A stretch of DNA of 64,000 bases, from the NCBI GenBank assembly GCA_032988165.1, contig JANTQF010000150.1, positions 1-64,000 on the forward strand, in the 5' to 3' direction. The notes below the pieces were generated by a model. It did not search any database and was not told the origin of the DNA. It worked only from the letters and a program-made list of their open reading frames with translations. The position numbers and the translations under genes were made by a program. The DNA comes from Emmonsiellopsis sp. PD_33 (Eukaryota; Ascomycota; Eurotiomycetes; Onygenales; Ajellomycetaceae). Positions 19,712 through 31,916 of this stretch are shown in pieces (the stretch's first letter is position 1; each line of letters opens with the position of its first letter).

Positions 19712-21381
19712 ATGACACCACAACGAACCCGAAATATCTCCACAATAAGCTTCATCTCTCTCGTCCTCCTCTGCCTTTGTGTGGCCGTACACATACGTCC
19801 TGCAGCATGCTTTGACTGTGGCATGGGTCGAGGTTCTGTGCCTGGCCCACCCATTGTTGGTATGGATATAGGGACCACGCAATCGTAAGTTTCCCCAAGC
19901 TTAATGAATATAATTCCTAGAAACTGACAAGATGTACGGTTTAATCTAGCTCTGTCGGAGTGATTCGTCACGGCAAAGTTGACGTTCTTGCCAATGACAA
20001 AGACAATCGTCTGATACCGTCGTATATTGCCTGGAGAGACCAGGAGCTCCTTGTAGGTGAAGCCGCGAAGGAGCAGTATCTTTTGGCGCCGGAGACGGGT
20101 ATTTTTGGTCTCAAGTAGGTCATCTATCTTGACCAGGGAACCTTGCAACGGATTCCATCCAGGCAGCCTAAATCCTGATGACAATACAGCCACATAATCG
20201 GCCGAAACTACGACGAACTCGAGCAACATATACTGCTCCGCCACCCTAATCTCATCAACTCAAACAACAAACCCCTGCTTAAGATCGAAACGGCAAACGG
20301 CACTATAAACTTCAAGCCGGAAGAAGCCCTGACAATCCTAATCCGCCACCTGAAAACGATCGCCGAAAGCCACCTCGACAACCCCGTAACCGAGGCCGTC
20401 ATCGCCATCCCCAGGAATTCCAGGAACACCTACCGCGTCGCGTTAGAACACGCCAGTCAGCGCGCCAGCTTCCAATATGCCCAATTCTGGAACGATGACG
20501 CCGCCACAGCCGTAGCCAACGGGTTCAACATGGTCGAAGACGAAGAGCTCGGGATCATCATAGACATCGGCGGGGGTTCAACCAAAGTGACAGTTTTAGA
20601 ACATGACAACGGCGTCCTCGACCCGCTAGGTTTCGCCAGCGACCCCTCAATTGGCGGGGAGGAATTCGACAACCGAATCATCGACTACTTCATAAACCAC
20701 AACTACAACAACCTAGTCATGGATATCCGAAACGACCAGCCCGCCATGGCGAAACTAAAACACGAAGCCGAGCGCGCCAAAATCGCCCTCTCCTCAATAA
20801 CCGACACAAGGACAGCGAGCATGAAAATCCCAGCCCTCGCCCACCCAACCACCGGCACCACCACCGAATATTTCACCACTTACCTATCCCGCGACGAGTT
20901 CGACTCCATAACCGCCTCCCTCCTCACCCGGCTCACCACGTCCCTCATCCCGCAAGCCCTAGCCGCAGCGCAAATCACCAACACCTCCTCAATACCCCAC
21001 ATCTTCCTCACCGGCGGAGGCGCACATATCCCCCAAGTCCAATCCCTCGTCACCCAGTTCTTCGAGCGCAAGTTTATCCCCGCCGTCGTCGCGCCGGAGT
21101 TTAGTGTTGTTGCTGGAACGGCGATCGGCGGCGGGTATCGTTCTGAGTCTGTGCCATCGTGGATTGTACCCATGGGTCCGGCGCCGGCGAGGATGGAGGA
21201 GATGGTTGGGGAGAGGTTTAGGTGGAGGGGGGAGAGGGGTGGGGAGGATGCGTATACTACTATGGGCCGGCGGGGGCCGGTGGATTTGATTCCGTTTGTT
21301 TCTATGAATGGGACGGGGGAGAAGCGGGAGGGGGCGGTGAAGGGGTCGTGGTGGTGGTCGTGGTGGTGGTCGTGGTGGTGA
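19712..21381 (+). CDS. secretory Hsp70-like protein lacking a substrate-binding domain
   Basis: Three exons, 19712-19884, 19950-20114 and 20190-21381, give 509 residues. The N-terminus is a signal peptide (ISFISLVLLCLCVAVHIRPA, about residues 12-31), so the product enters the ER. An Hsp70/actin-fold ATPase domain follows: VGMDIGTTQSSVGV (near 50-63), EAVIAIPRNSRNTYRVA, IIIDIGGGSTKVTVL, GGEEFDNRI, IFLTGGGAHIPQVQSL and EFSVVAGTAIGGGY. The second phosphate motif keeps GGG, but the catalytic surroundings differ from BiP. About 80 residues remain after the ATPase domain, so the usual 250-residue substrate-binding and lid domains are absent, as is a C-terminal HDEL. The last residues, SWWWSWWWSWW, come from a GTGGTGGTC tandem repeat. 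It may be a divergent BiP paralogue or co-factor of the ER or secreted space; function unknown. Confidence 0.85.
21330..21381 (+). repeat. GTGGTGGTC tandem repeat inside the Hsp70-like gene end
   Basis: About four copies of a 9- to 12-base GTGGTGGTC-type unit run into the stop codon, encoding the tryptophan/serine tail. The tract can slip, so length and stop position may vary between strains. Confidence 0.7.
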
Positions 21382-21847
21382 GCTTCTGCTGGGTGATTTT
21401 TGGATTTTTTTTTCTTTGTGTCTGATTGTAGGATGCTCTAGAAAGAATTACGACGGAGTATAGCATTTGTTTTAAGGGTCATACCCGATAGATTACCACT
21501 TATGTACACACGTACGTACATGATGCGAACAATTGGATACGAGCAGATACTCAGGACTAGACGAAGAAGCGGTGGAAGTTTGGAAAAAACTTAATTACAT
21601 GAGGGGGGAAAAAGATCAGGGATATAACACTCCGCCAGATGCGCCGCGCCAATTCTATGCTAGAGACAAAGGTGACAATAAAAGGAGCAAGCGAAAATAG
21701 GATGATCATGATACTTGCATGATGAGTTGTAGGGAAGTCAAATAGATAGGCTGGCTTGCAAAGATAGCACGGATTTGGACAAGGGGGAAAGGAAGTTAAT
21801 AAAATGAGCGAACAAATACCAACACACACACACTCCGGATTAATCAA
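21382..21847. other. intergenic, convergent gene ends
   Basis: 3'-UTR region shared by the Hsp70-like gene (+) and SEC1 (-). No supported reading frame. Confidence 0.5.
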
Positions 21848-24365
21848 TCACTTGAAAAAATTCCTCTTCTTCTTCTCCTTCTCCTTTTCCTTCTCCTTCC
21901 TCGCCAGCTTGCTACTACTATGATGACCCGACTGATGGGGAGCAGGCGGCGTCGGCTGAGCAGCGCCATTAACGGCCTTGCGGGTAGGTCCATCACCCCG
22001 CGAGCTAATAGTCATCGAAGCGAGCCCGGCTGTAGGGGGCGGCTGGTCCCGTTCGAACAGATGTGCAGGGGCTTTAGGCTGTGGTCTGTCGGCAGGGAGG
22101 TCAAGACGTCTCTTGTCCACACTCAGGTCGCCGAGTTGTCGGAGGAAGAGTTTAGGAGTGAGCATGTGCGATGAGGCGAGGTAAACGTCTTTAGATGTGG
22201 TGTTGGAGATTTCGTAGCATGCGCGGGCTTCAGAGAAGGTTGCGCCGCCGGCCATGAAGACGATGACTCGCTGGCGGGGTTCGGAGGCTGTGGGGCGGGT
22301 TCGGGCCCAGGTTGGTTTTGCGCTTCGGAGGGAAGATTGGGAAACGTTCTCTTGGCCCATGGTGCCGTCCGGGTCTAGGTGGGGTTTGGTGTAGGGAAAT
22401 ATTGTGGCGTCTAGGGTGCCTCGATTCTGCTCTTCCAGGAGAAGTTTCAGATTGGTGTCGAATCGGGAAAGGGCAGAATCATCCTCGCTTGTCTGTTGAG
22501 GGGGCTTTCGCGGAAACAAAGGCTCGGTTGGGGGTTTTGTGTCTTTGAGAGGCTTTTGTACTCTCGCGCCCAATAGATCGAGATTATATATGACTTCAGC
22601 GTCCTGCGGAGGAAGTTGAGAATGAGCGAGGAGTTTTTTGATGTCTCCGGCAAGGAGCCCATCGCGATAGAGAATATACAGTATGATTAGTCGCAGACGG
22701 TCAGATGGGCCAACAGAATCCTCGTCCAATAGGCGGACCAACTGGTCAGCCAAGTCCTTTGGCTTTCGGTAGTCTTCATCTAGGCCAGTTGCAAGAGACT
22801 GCGAAATATTAGTTTACGGTCGTTGCATTAAATTATGGGTAAAAAATAGATTCCGTACCTGCTCAACAGAAGCAACTTCCATTAGTTTGTGATCCTGGAA
22901 CAATTTCATGCATTCCTGGGCCATATTAAGATGTAGGGTATAAGAGTTTTTGCCCTCTTGGAACTCTGTTAACCCAGCAAGCATATCTCTAATAGTGTTC
23001 ACATTCGCGGCAGCGTTACTGAGAATAATAATCAATGTCAGCGGAACAAAACCACAGGAAAAAAAAAAAAAAACCATAGCCAGTGATTATCAGGGTTTCG
23101 ACTTACCTGTCTGCAAACTGAGGGTTGTCCGCTCTGAATTTGTTGAAATCATCAACAAGTTTGCCAAGCAAGTCTTTCATGTGTAAATGTCGATTATCAA
23201 CCCAGGTTTTATCACTCTCGGAGATTTCCATCTCTTTAACCTCCTCGCCCGGTAATCCCTCATTTAGAGTAGTCTTGTAGGTGATTTTATCGCCCTCTTT
23301 TATAGGTAAAAGATCATGAGCCATGGCTTGGTATGTAAATTCGTGGACTAGGGGGGAATAGAGATCCACCGAACGATCCAAAATATAAAGAATTCCACGT
23401 GGACGTGGCGAAGGGGGAGGATAATCTTGGCGTTCTTGGGCATACTGGTCTAGTTCGTCCTGAACAAAGCGGGCCAGATGGGAGCACAGAACACTCGCCT
23501 CGTGGGTTGGGTTCTTTGGGCGATAATATCGGATTATGGGGTACTCGCCGAGCGAAACGCATATGGAAACGATCTAGATGGCATTAGATACGCATGAAAA
23601 CATTGCGACATAAGCAGATATACTAACCCTTTGCGCTAGGTCATCGAGATGGCCCTTGATCAAAGTGTTACAGGCGGGGTGGAAAAGGGTTGGAAAGCTC
23701 CATGGATCTCTGAATATTGCGACGTGGGCTTCTCTTGGGAAATAATTAATATTCATAACGCGGAAATCAGCGATCTGATCCCGGGCCATTGAAGACCTCT
23801 GTATCCGGTTCCGCAATTGGGGATCGAGATCTGCCTCGCGTTAGAAAAGCCGTTCTAGCAACATGGGGTTTTAGACAGCTAACTTGACAGCCAAACCAAA
23901 AACGATCTCCGATAGCGACGGCGCTCCAAATCGGCCATAACGCAGTCCACAATATGTGGTAATGGGGACAGTATATAGAGCGCATCCATGTCTTTATTGA
24001 CTGGCCGCCGTGCTTCGATCTGCTCGATATCTTTTGCCCTTAGCGCGGTTCTGGTGGAAAATGGTGCTGAACCCCTTACTCGTGACATTTTCGTTTAAGA
24101 TATCGTCCTCCTTGACAGCATTATCGATCAGCTTCCGGCTGCCTTCGTCCACTACCAGGACTTTCCACTGCAGATAACGGGGAGTCAGCGGGGACCTCAC
24201 GGGGGGCGGGGGAGGGGTAGAGGCTCCCTCACGTCTCTACCACCGGCAAAGCGGACGGTGTCCAGAATAACTACGATAGGTTAGCCAACGGGTGCGGACC
24301 GTGATAGGAGCTGGGAAAAGAGGATACGTGCCTCTGCGCTGGATCTCTATCAAGGAGGAGTCCAT
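21848..24365 (-). CDS. SEC1: Sec1/Munc18 family exocytosis protein
   Basis: Eight exons give 695 residues, the usual Sec1 length: 24365-24332, 24270-24233, 24167-24080, 24030-23884, 23830-23628, 23573-23107, 23018-22859 and 22798-21848. The cytosolic protein binds SNARE complexes and exocytic syntaxin at the plasma membrane to drive vesicle fusion. The joined N-terminus reads MDSSLIEIQRRVILDTVRF, then VLVVDEGSRKLI, NVTNIEQIEARRPV and YILSPLPHIVDCVMADLE, all typical of the family. The middle holds ILYILDRSVDLYSPLVHEFTYQ, and RQRVIVFMAGGATFSEARACYE near residue 560 is a C-terminal hallmark. The tail is an alternating Lys/Glu stretch. Intron 1 (24331-24271) has a GC donor. No GT donor keeps the frame there. 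An upstream exon cannot be excluded, but the start matches known proteins. The gene is divergent from SUV3 over a 422-bp spacer. Confidence 0.93.
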
Positions 24366-24787
24366 CGTGGCGGTTGGGGGTCAGGAAGAACCATAGACAG
24401 CTGCAGGCCGCAAAGCGCGGGATCCGACAGCAGACTCGAGGTAACGGGGCGCGGGGAGTAGCACGGACAGGCACAGCAGACACGACAAGGGCGAGAGAGC
24501 AGCGTGGTGGGGGCTGTGGTTGCGGAGGGATGGGTGGTGGGAGCAGATGAAGTTGGCGTGGAGCCGCCTTTGACCCTGGCTCATTACCGCGTTTGGGCTG
24601 CGCGGCTCAAAGACCCCGCTAGACCCAATGCGTGGGGCCGCGGCAGTCGGAGTCTCGTTGTTCCGTCCCGGCAACTTTTTTGATGCTCTCTGCGCCGACG
24701 ACATCCCTCACCACGGCCAATTCTGCTTGTCCCTCGATCCCGCCAGTCTATCGCTGAAGGCGGCTGGCTATCTGTTCGTCTCCAGGC
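24366..24787. promoter_or_regulatory. divergent promoter, SEC1 and SUV3
   Basis: A 422-bp GC-rich spacer between the two start codons. An open frame (24628-24924) begins upstream of the SUV3 start in another frame and is probably 5'-UTR sequence. No clear TATA box. Confidence 0.4.
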
Positions 24788-27332
24788 ATGCAGCTATGGC
24801 GTGCGCCCCGAGGCCAATGTCTTCTTTGTGCCTTCCACCCGCTCATGCGGCCAGCAGTCCGCAGCTTCACCACATCGCCTCCATGGGAGAGGTCGAAATC
24901 CAAATCCAAAAAAGCCACCCTTAGCAGCCCAAAGAAGAAGGCCAACTTCGCAGACCCTGGATCGGATCGGTTGGACTCGCGGGCGTCTCGGGACCTGCCA
25001 AACGGGGTATGTGCACACTCCACAGCCCACCCTACATTCAATCCAATACTAACTATTATTTCGAACACCATAGAAATCTGCCGCCCAAGCGCAAGCCCAG
25101 AAGACGAGACGCAAAACAACGAAACAATACGAGAGATTTGCCTCCCTGGTACTCGCTACAGCCCACGATGTAAAATTCAAATACAAGAACAAGGCCAAAT
25201 TAGCACCTGTCTGGACGGAGTTTATGCGAATATTATTAAAAGCTGTCGAAAATCCACGGCCCCCCAAAGACGATGCTGAGGAATTCGAAGAGTTCGAGGA
25301 ACTCGAACAAGCGACCGAAGCTGAGAATGTTGAAGAAGGTAGCGAATCGGAGACTGCGGCTGCACAAGCTTGCGAAGTTGAAGCAGACCCGCCTGAGGAT
25401 ATTGCAGAAACTACCTACGCCCGCGGTCTGAAGAGTACGTTGGAGGAGGCTTTCATTGAGGGCGGCCAGACAGAATTAACCAAGAAATTGGAGGAGGAAT
25501 TTCGCTCTTACGCTTACGATCGTGAGTTTTCGATGGACGTCGAGCAGCAGAAAAAAATCGCGGATCTCTGTAATACGACTGAATGGTACCCCGGGGCTCG
25601 TAGCCTTCATCGCACAATCCACCTTCATGTTGGCCCCACCAATTCGGGCAAAACATACCATGCCTTGAAGAGGCTCGAAACCGCAAAGAATGGCTTTTAT
25701 GCAGGACCCTTGCGGCTTCTAGCTCATGAGGTGTATAGTCGTTTTACTCAACAGGGAATCCCATGTGCCCTCGTAACGGGCGACGAGATTAAGATACCCG
25801 ACAATCAAATCCCGAGGATTTTTAGTAACACCGTGGAAATGGCACCATTTCAGGAGCTTGAGGTTGGTGTTATCGACGAAATTCAAATGATCGGGGACCC
25901 GAGAAGAGGTTGGGCATGGACCAAGGCAGTACTAGGCGCCCAAGTCCGCGAGCTCCATCTTTGTGGCGAAGAGCGTGTTGTTCCTTTGATCCGGACACTG
26001 GCCGCGCTGACGGGAGATAAAATCGAGATCCACCGTTACGAACGCCTCAATCCATTAAAAGCAATGAGCACCAGCTTGAAAGGGAAGTTAAAAAATCTGC
26101 AAAAGGGCGACTGTGTTGTCGCCTTTTCTCGTTTTGCCATCCATGGCTTGAAGAGGGACATTGAAAAAGCCACTGGCCGCAGAGCAGCCATTGTCTATGG
26201 TAGCTTGCCTGCGGAAATTCGGACCCAGCAAGCTAGTTTATTCAACGATCCCGACAACGATTACGACTTTTTGGTTGCCAGTGATGCCATTGGCATGGGT
26301 CTAAATCTGTGAGTCCATATTTTACCAACGTCCTTCCAAAAAAAAAAAAAAACAGTTATAGCGAATCTAACATACTTGTACAGGAGTTGCAAACGGATTA
26401 TTTTTGAATCTGTCGTGAAGAAACTCCCTTCGGGGTTCACACGGCTTACGGTTTCCGAAATCAAACAGATTGGAGGACGCGCCGGTCGGTATCGCGTAGC
26501 GAATCACAAGTCAGGAACAGACCAGAAAAAAGAAACGAATATTGGTTTCGTGACATCTCTTGAATCTGTCGACCTTCCTTTTATTCAACAAGCGTTGGCT
26601 TCGGAGCCGGATCCCATCCACGCTGCCTGTCTAATACCTAGCGATCATATAATCCAGCAATTCGCCGCTCATTTCCCGCTAGTGACCCCCTTTTCATACA
26701 TCGTACAACGTCTGTGCTCGATGGTCGAGGTTGATCCCAACTTCTTCCTTGCTAATACTTCCTCAATGTGGAAAGCACTGGAAATCATCGACGATATCAG
26801 TGGTTTAACTGTGGAAGATAGAATCCTTTTCATGCATGCCCCAATAGACGGGCGAAATGTACAGGTGCAAAAAGTTGCCAAGGCCTTTGCACGATGCATT
26901 GCGCAAAACAAGAGCGGCGATCTTATCGAAATCCCCGAAATCCCCTTCGACGTCCTTGATCGACCCGTTTCCGGCGACAAGGAGTATCTCTCCAGCCTCG
27001 AGATCCTGCATCGGGCTCTGCTACTATATCTCTGGTTGAGCTTCAGAGCCGGCGGTGTGTTTACGAACCGAGAGCTTGCCACGCACGTGAAGGAGCTGGT
27101 GGAAGTGAAAATGGACCGAGCTTTGACTGAATTTTCTGCGAACCGGCAGTTACAGAAAGCTACTTCCCTTCGGAGACAGTTTGCACTACTTAAGCAACAA
27201 ATGCAACGTTCGCTCCACGCAGACGGGGATACAGACGCAGAAGCTCTTGATGTCGAGTCGTTTGAGAAGAATCTGGGTCCTCTTGACGGCGAACTAAACG
27301 ACGCACCAGAAACCGCTGCTAGAACAGCCTAA
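24788..27332 (+). CDS. SUV3: mitochondrial ATP-dependent RNA helicase Suv3
   Basis: Three exons, 24788-25006, 25074-26308 and 26384-27332, give 800 residues. Suv3 is the helicase of the mitochondrial degradosome, unwinding RNA for 3'-5' decay in the matrix. The N-terminus MQLWRAPRGQ with Arg-rich, acid-poor residues up to about 45 fits a mitochondrial presequence. The P-loop GPTNSGKTYHALKRL is near residue 205. The DExH-type box reads VIDEIQMIGDPRRGWAWT, a Suv3 signature. SDAIGMGLNL and, after the second splice, EIKQIGGRAGRYR form motifs V and VI. The C-terminal Suv3 domain follows, ending in a Glu/Asp-rich tail. The second junction (phase 2) restores NLSCKRIIFES. The second intron carries a 14-base A-run. 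An acidic stretch, residues about 140-190, lies before the helicase core. Confidence 0.94.
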
Positions 27333-28104
27333 AGGGGGTAAAATTGCCGGTTACACCCCATTAAACCCCCTTCGCCCATCCACCGTCCAACCTAACTTGT
27401 CGCAATTCGCGCTTTTGGTCGGTAGTCCGATCCCTTTGCTGGGCATCATAGTCCTCCATGAAGACTATCATGCCTCCAACTCCAACTCAGGATCCTAGAC
27501 CTCTTATCTCGAGCCAGCAAAACCCTCGCCTCCAAATCATACGTATCCTGATTTATGACCTGCATTTAGCGCTCCGCCATATCTATTTCTTTCGTTTTGC
27601 ATAGAATACCATCGACAGGATAGGGAGCCTGCCATGTTCTCATTATATAAATGCGTATCTATACAATGTTCGCTGAAAGATTGTTTTGATAACCCTGTAT
27701 TAATATAGAGATCACTTTTTCATTGTTCTGCTGTTTTTCATACAGTATCCCTTGAGCTACTTGTTTTGGCCACTCTGTACCAATAGAAATGACTTCTTCC
27801 GCTTCAAATGTGTTTTGAAAACCAATCTATATATAAATTCCCACTCGCATCGAACATTTTTAGTTTAGAATAATTTACATACTTCATTTCAACATTCGAT
27901 AAAAAAAGCCCAAACTTTAATTGGTTGGTGGCAAGACCTGAGCTTCAACGGATCCCGCAACAACAATAATCCGTAACTTCTCCGGATATCAACCTGGCCA
28001 GCAGAAATCTAATGATCCCCAAACACTCCCTCACTCTCTTTCCCGCGCCCCCCCCTAAATTTACACGTTCCAGATCCCTCCCTGCTTCCAGCAGAGTAGG
28101 CAGC
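27333..28104. other. intergenic: SUV3 3' region and PRP22 promoter
   Basis: A 772-bp AT-rich stretch. An in-frame ATG at 28012 would add 31 basic residues to PRP22, but the conserved family start is at 28105. Nothing else is recognisable. Confidence 0.45.
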
Positions 28105-31100
28105 ATGGATGATCTCGAGTCCCTCGAGCTCTTCTCCCTCGTCTCGCGCGTGACCACCGAGCTACAAAACCATCTGGGCGTGAACGACAAAACGCTGGCC
28201 GAGTTCGTCATTGACCAACATCTAAAATGCAGCTCCTTCGCCGAATTCAAGAGCGCGCTCGACGAGATCGGTGCCGAGTTTCCGCAGAGTCTGATGGAGA
28301 GTATCGACCGCCTGGTCCTCACTATGCATCCGAAGTTTAAAGGGCAGCAGCAGAATGGGTCGTCGTCGAAAGGTGCGAGGCAGAATGGAGGTGATGATGA
28401 AGGATTAGATGAGGTTGAGAGGAAAGCGCGGGTTTTTAAGGGACTGGCGGTGCCGGATAAGGTGCCGGAATGGAATGAGGAGGAAGACGCGACGACGGGC
28501 GCGGCTGATGATGCCACAGCTGGCGCGATGGATGATACATTTGCGATGCTGGAGGGATTAGCTGGGAAAGCGCGGGAGCAGAAGAGCACGACCACGAATA
28601 GCAGGAAACGGAGTAGGAGCCCGGAGGGTGATGAATATGATGGTGGAAGGCCGCGAAGAGATCGATACCGGTCGAGATCGAGATCGCGGAGTGCGGGGAG
28701 GTCTTCGCGACGGCCGCGCAACGAGCTGGATGAGTTCGGCAGGTCGGTTCCGAAATATAAGGGGAGAGACGATAGGCACGCGAACGATAATGGATACGGC
28801 GAGAGTCGGAGGGGCCGACGAGATCGTGACGATGAAGACTTTTTCAAACGCCCGCCTACCCCTGAGCTGGACGATCAGCCGATACTTTATAAGATTTACG
28901 ATGGCAGAGTTACCGGAATAAAAGACTTTGGCGCGTTTGTGAACATTCTAGGTGTCAGGGGCAAAGTCGACGGGCTGGTTCACGTCTCAGCGATGCAGGA
29001 GGGTGCGCGGGTCAACCATCCCTCGGACCTTGTCTCCAAGGGCCAACCAGTGAAGGTTAAGGTAGCATCGATACAAGGCAGTCGGATAGGATTATCGATG
29101 AAGGAGGTTGACCAGGTTACTGGCCGCGATCTTGTTCCCCAAAAACGACTTGCTTCCGGCGCAAATATGGAACGATTAAACGGGACAGGTGAAGATGATC
29201 GCTACGGGAATCTAAGCTCTAGCGTTCCCGTCATCGAGGATAATTCTAATGGCAGACCTTTGAAAAACCGAAAACGCTTGAATTCGCCTGAAAGATGGGA
29301 AATCAAGCAGCTCATTGCTTCGGGCGCCGTCTCCGCTGCTGATTATCCGGATATTGACGAGGAATACCACGCTACTCTGAATGGCGAAGGCGATTTTGAG
29401 GAAGAAGAGGATGTGGACATCGAAGTCAAGGACGAGGAACCTCCGTTCTTGGCCGGCCAAACGAAACAATCTCTTGAACTCTCTCCTATCCGTGTTGTGA
29501 AAGCTCCCGACGGTTCACTTAATCGCGCCGCCATGGCCGGTACGAATTTAGCCAAGGAGAGAAGAGAACTACGACAGCAAGAGGCTCAGGACAAGGCCGC
29601 TGAACAGGCCGCTACGGTAGACCTCAATGCTCAGTGGCAGGATCCTATGGTTGCACCAGATCAAAGGAAATTCGCCTCTGAACTCCGAAACACCCAAGTT
29701 GCCAAAACTACGGACGGGATGCCGGAATGGAAACGGGCAACGCAGAGTAAAGATCAGTCTTTTGGGAAACGAACAAATATGACGATCAAGCAACAGCGCG
29801 AAAGCCTTCCTGTTTACAAGTTCCGTAAACAGCTCCTCTCCGCTGTTGAAGAAAATCAGCTTCTTATCGTTGTTGGCGATACTGGCTCAGGCAAAACTAC
29901 ACAGCTAACTCAGTACCTTGCTGAGGGTGGATTTGCAAATAACGGCATCATCGGATGTACCCAACCGCGGCGTGTGGCCGCTGTCTCCGTCGCGAAACGT
30001 GTCTCCGAAGAAGTTGGCTGTCGATTAGGCGCAGAAGTCGGGTACACCATTCGATTCGAGGACTGCACAAGTCCTGAGACCAAGATCAAATATATGACAG
30101 ATGGTATCCTCCAGAGAGAGATTCTACTTGACCCCGATTTGAAGAAGTACTCTGTCATTATGTTGGACGAGGCCCACGAGCGGACTATCAGCACTGACGT
30201 CCTGTTTGGTCTCCTCAAAAAGACCCTTAAGCGACGAAGTGATTTGAAGGTTATTGTTACGTCGGCTACCTTGGATGCTGACAAGTTCTCAGAGTATTTC
30301 AACAAATGTCCCATCTTCTCCATCCCTGGACGGACGTATCCAGTGGAGATCATGTATTCAAGAGAACCAGAATCGGATTATTTGGATGCTGCTTTGGTCA
30401 CAGTCATGCAAATCCATTTGACAGAACCCGCTGGAGACATTCTTCTGTTTTTAACTGGTCAGGAAGAAATCGACACGAGTTGTGAAATTTTGTACGAACG
30501 GATGAAGGCTCTCGGGCCCAGTGTGCCAGAACTCATTATCCTACCAGTCTATTCTGCCCTTCCCAGTGAAATGCAGAGTCGAATTTTCGAGCCCGCCCCT
30601 CCCGGAAGCAGAAAAGTCGTCATAGCCACCAACATTGCGGAGACGTCGATTACGATAGATCAGATTTACTACGTTATTGATCCCGGTTTTGTGAAGCAGA
30701 ACGCCTACGACCCGAAACTCGGAATGGACTCCCTCGTTGTGACGCCCATCTCCCAAGCACAAGCAAAACAGCGATCCGGACGCGCTGGAAGAACGGGACC
30801 AGGTAAATGTTTCCGTCTCTACACCGAAGCCGCATACCAATCCGAAATGCTTCCAACCTCTATCCCTGAAATTCAACGCCAAAATCTCTCACATACCATC
30901 CTCATGCTCAAGGCCATGGGCATCAACGATCTCCTCCACTTCGACTTCATGGACCCACCCCCCACAAACACCATGCTTACAGCCCTTGAAGAACTATACG
31001 CCCTCTCCGCACTCGACGATGAGGGCCTCCTAACTCGCCTAGGGCGAAAAATGGCCGACTTCCCCATGGAACCGGCTTTAGCCAAAGTCCTCATCGCCTC

Positions 31101-31916
31101 CGTCGACATGGGATGCTCAGACGAAATGCTCAGCATCGTCGCCATGCTCTCCGTGCAAAGCGTCTTCTACCGCCCCAAGGAGAAACAACAACAAGCCGAT
31201 CAAAAGAAAGCCAAATTCCACGACCCGGCCGGTGACCACCTTACTCTGCTAAATGTGTACCAAGCTTGGAAAAACTCTCACTTCAGCAATCCTTGGTGTT
31301 TCGAGAATTTCATCCAGGCTCGCCAGATGAAGCGGGCGCAAGATGTGCGTGAGCAGCTGGTTACGATCATGGAGCGATACAGACACAAGATTGTATCTTG
31401 TGGCCGCAACACCACCAAGGTCCGACAAGCGCTATGTTCGGGCTTCTTCAGGAATTCGGCACGCAAGGATCCACAGGAGGGGTATAAGACCCTGATCGAA
31501 GGCACACCGGTGTACATGCATCCCAGCTCAGCATTATTCGGCAAGGCAGCCGAGCATGTTATTTTCCACACTTTGGTTCTTACTACGAAGGAATACATGC
31601 ATTGTACCACTACTATTGAACCAAAGGTAAGTGATTATCCAACCAACCTCCCCCTCCCTCTTCATTTAGTCTACCCAGCCAAGGATTAAATTTTCCGAAA
31701 AAAACCCATTGCTAACTCGTTCTTTTCTCTTCCCAACAGTGGCTCGTCGAAGCAGCGCCCACATTCTTCAAAGTCGCGCCGACAGACCGCCTTTCGAAGC
31801 GGAAGAAGGCAGAACGCATCCAGCCCTTGCATAACCGGTTTGCGGGCGAGGATGATTGGCGGTTGTCTGCGCAGCGGCGGCAGGGGAGAGGTGGCGGTGG
31901 TGGAACGTGGGGTTAA
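28105..31916 (+). CDS. PRP22: pre-mRNA-splicing DEAH-box RNA helicase Prp22
   Basis: Two exons, 28105-31626 and 31740-31916, give 1232 residues. Prp22 (human DHX8) acts in the spliceosome in the second step and in release of spliced mRNA. The N-terminal helical region (LESLELFSLVSRVTTELQ) is family-specific. An RS/RD-rich linker (about residues 160-255) precedes an S1 RNA-binding domain (about 258-335, with GRVTGIKDFGAFVNI and GLVHVSAMQ). The helicase core has GDTGSGKTTQ (near 589), DEAHER (near 687), VTSATLDADKF (near 717), TNIAETSITID and QRSGRAGRTGPG (near 888). The HA2 and OB regions follow, with NPWCFENFIQARQMKRAQDVR. The last exon encodes a family-typical WLVEAAPTFFKVA tail ending in Gly/Arg repeats. 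Start at 28105 was preferred over 28012 by family match. A substantial antisense frame over the RS region is a composition effect. Confidence 0.95.

Noticed and set aside
24628..24924. 98-codon frame ahead of SUV3
   Set aside because: Different frame from the SUV3 presequence, no motif, likely 5' UTR.
28012..28104. Upstream in-frame ATG for PRP22
   Set aside because: The 31 extra residues are Pro/Arg/Ser-rich and precede the conserved family start at 28105.
27945..28847. 300-codon antisense frame over the PRP22 5' region
   Set aside because: Serine-rich product is the mirror of the RS/RD-rich PRP22 linker. No domain, and the sense strand matches Prp22 fully.
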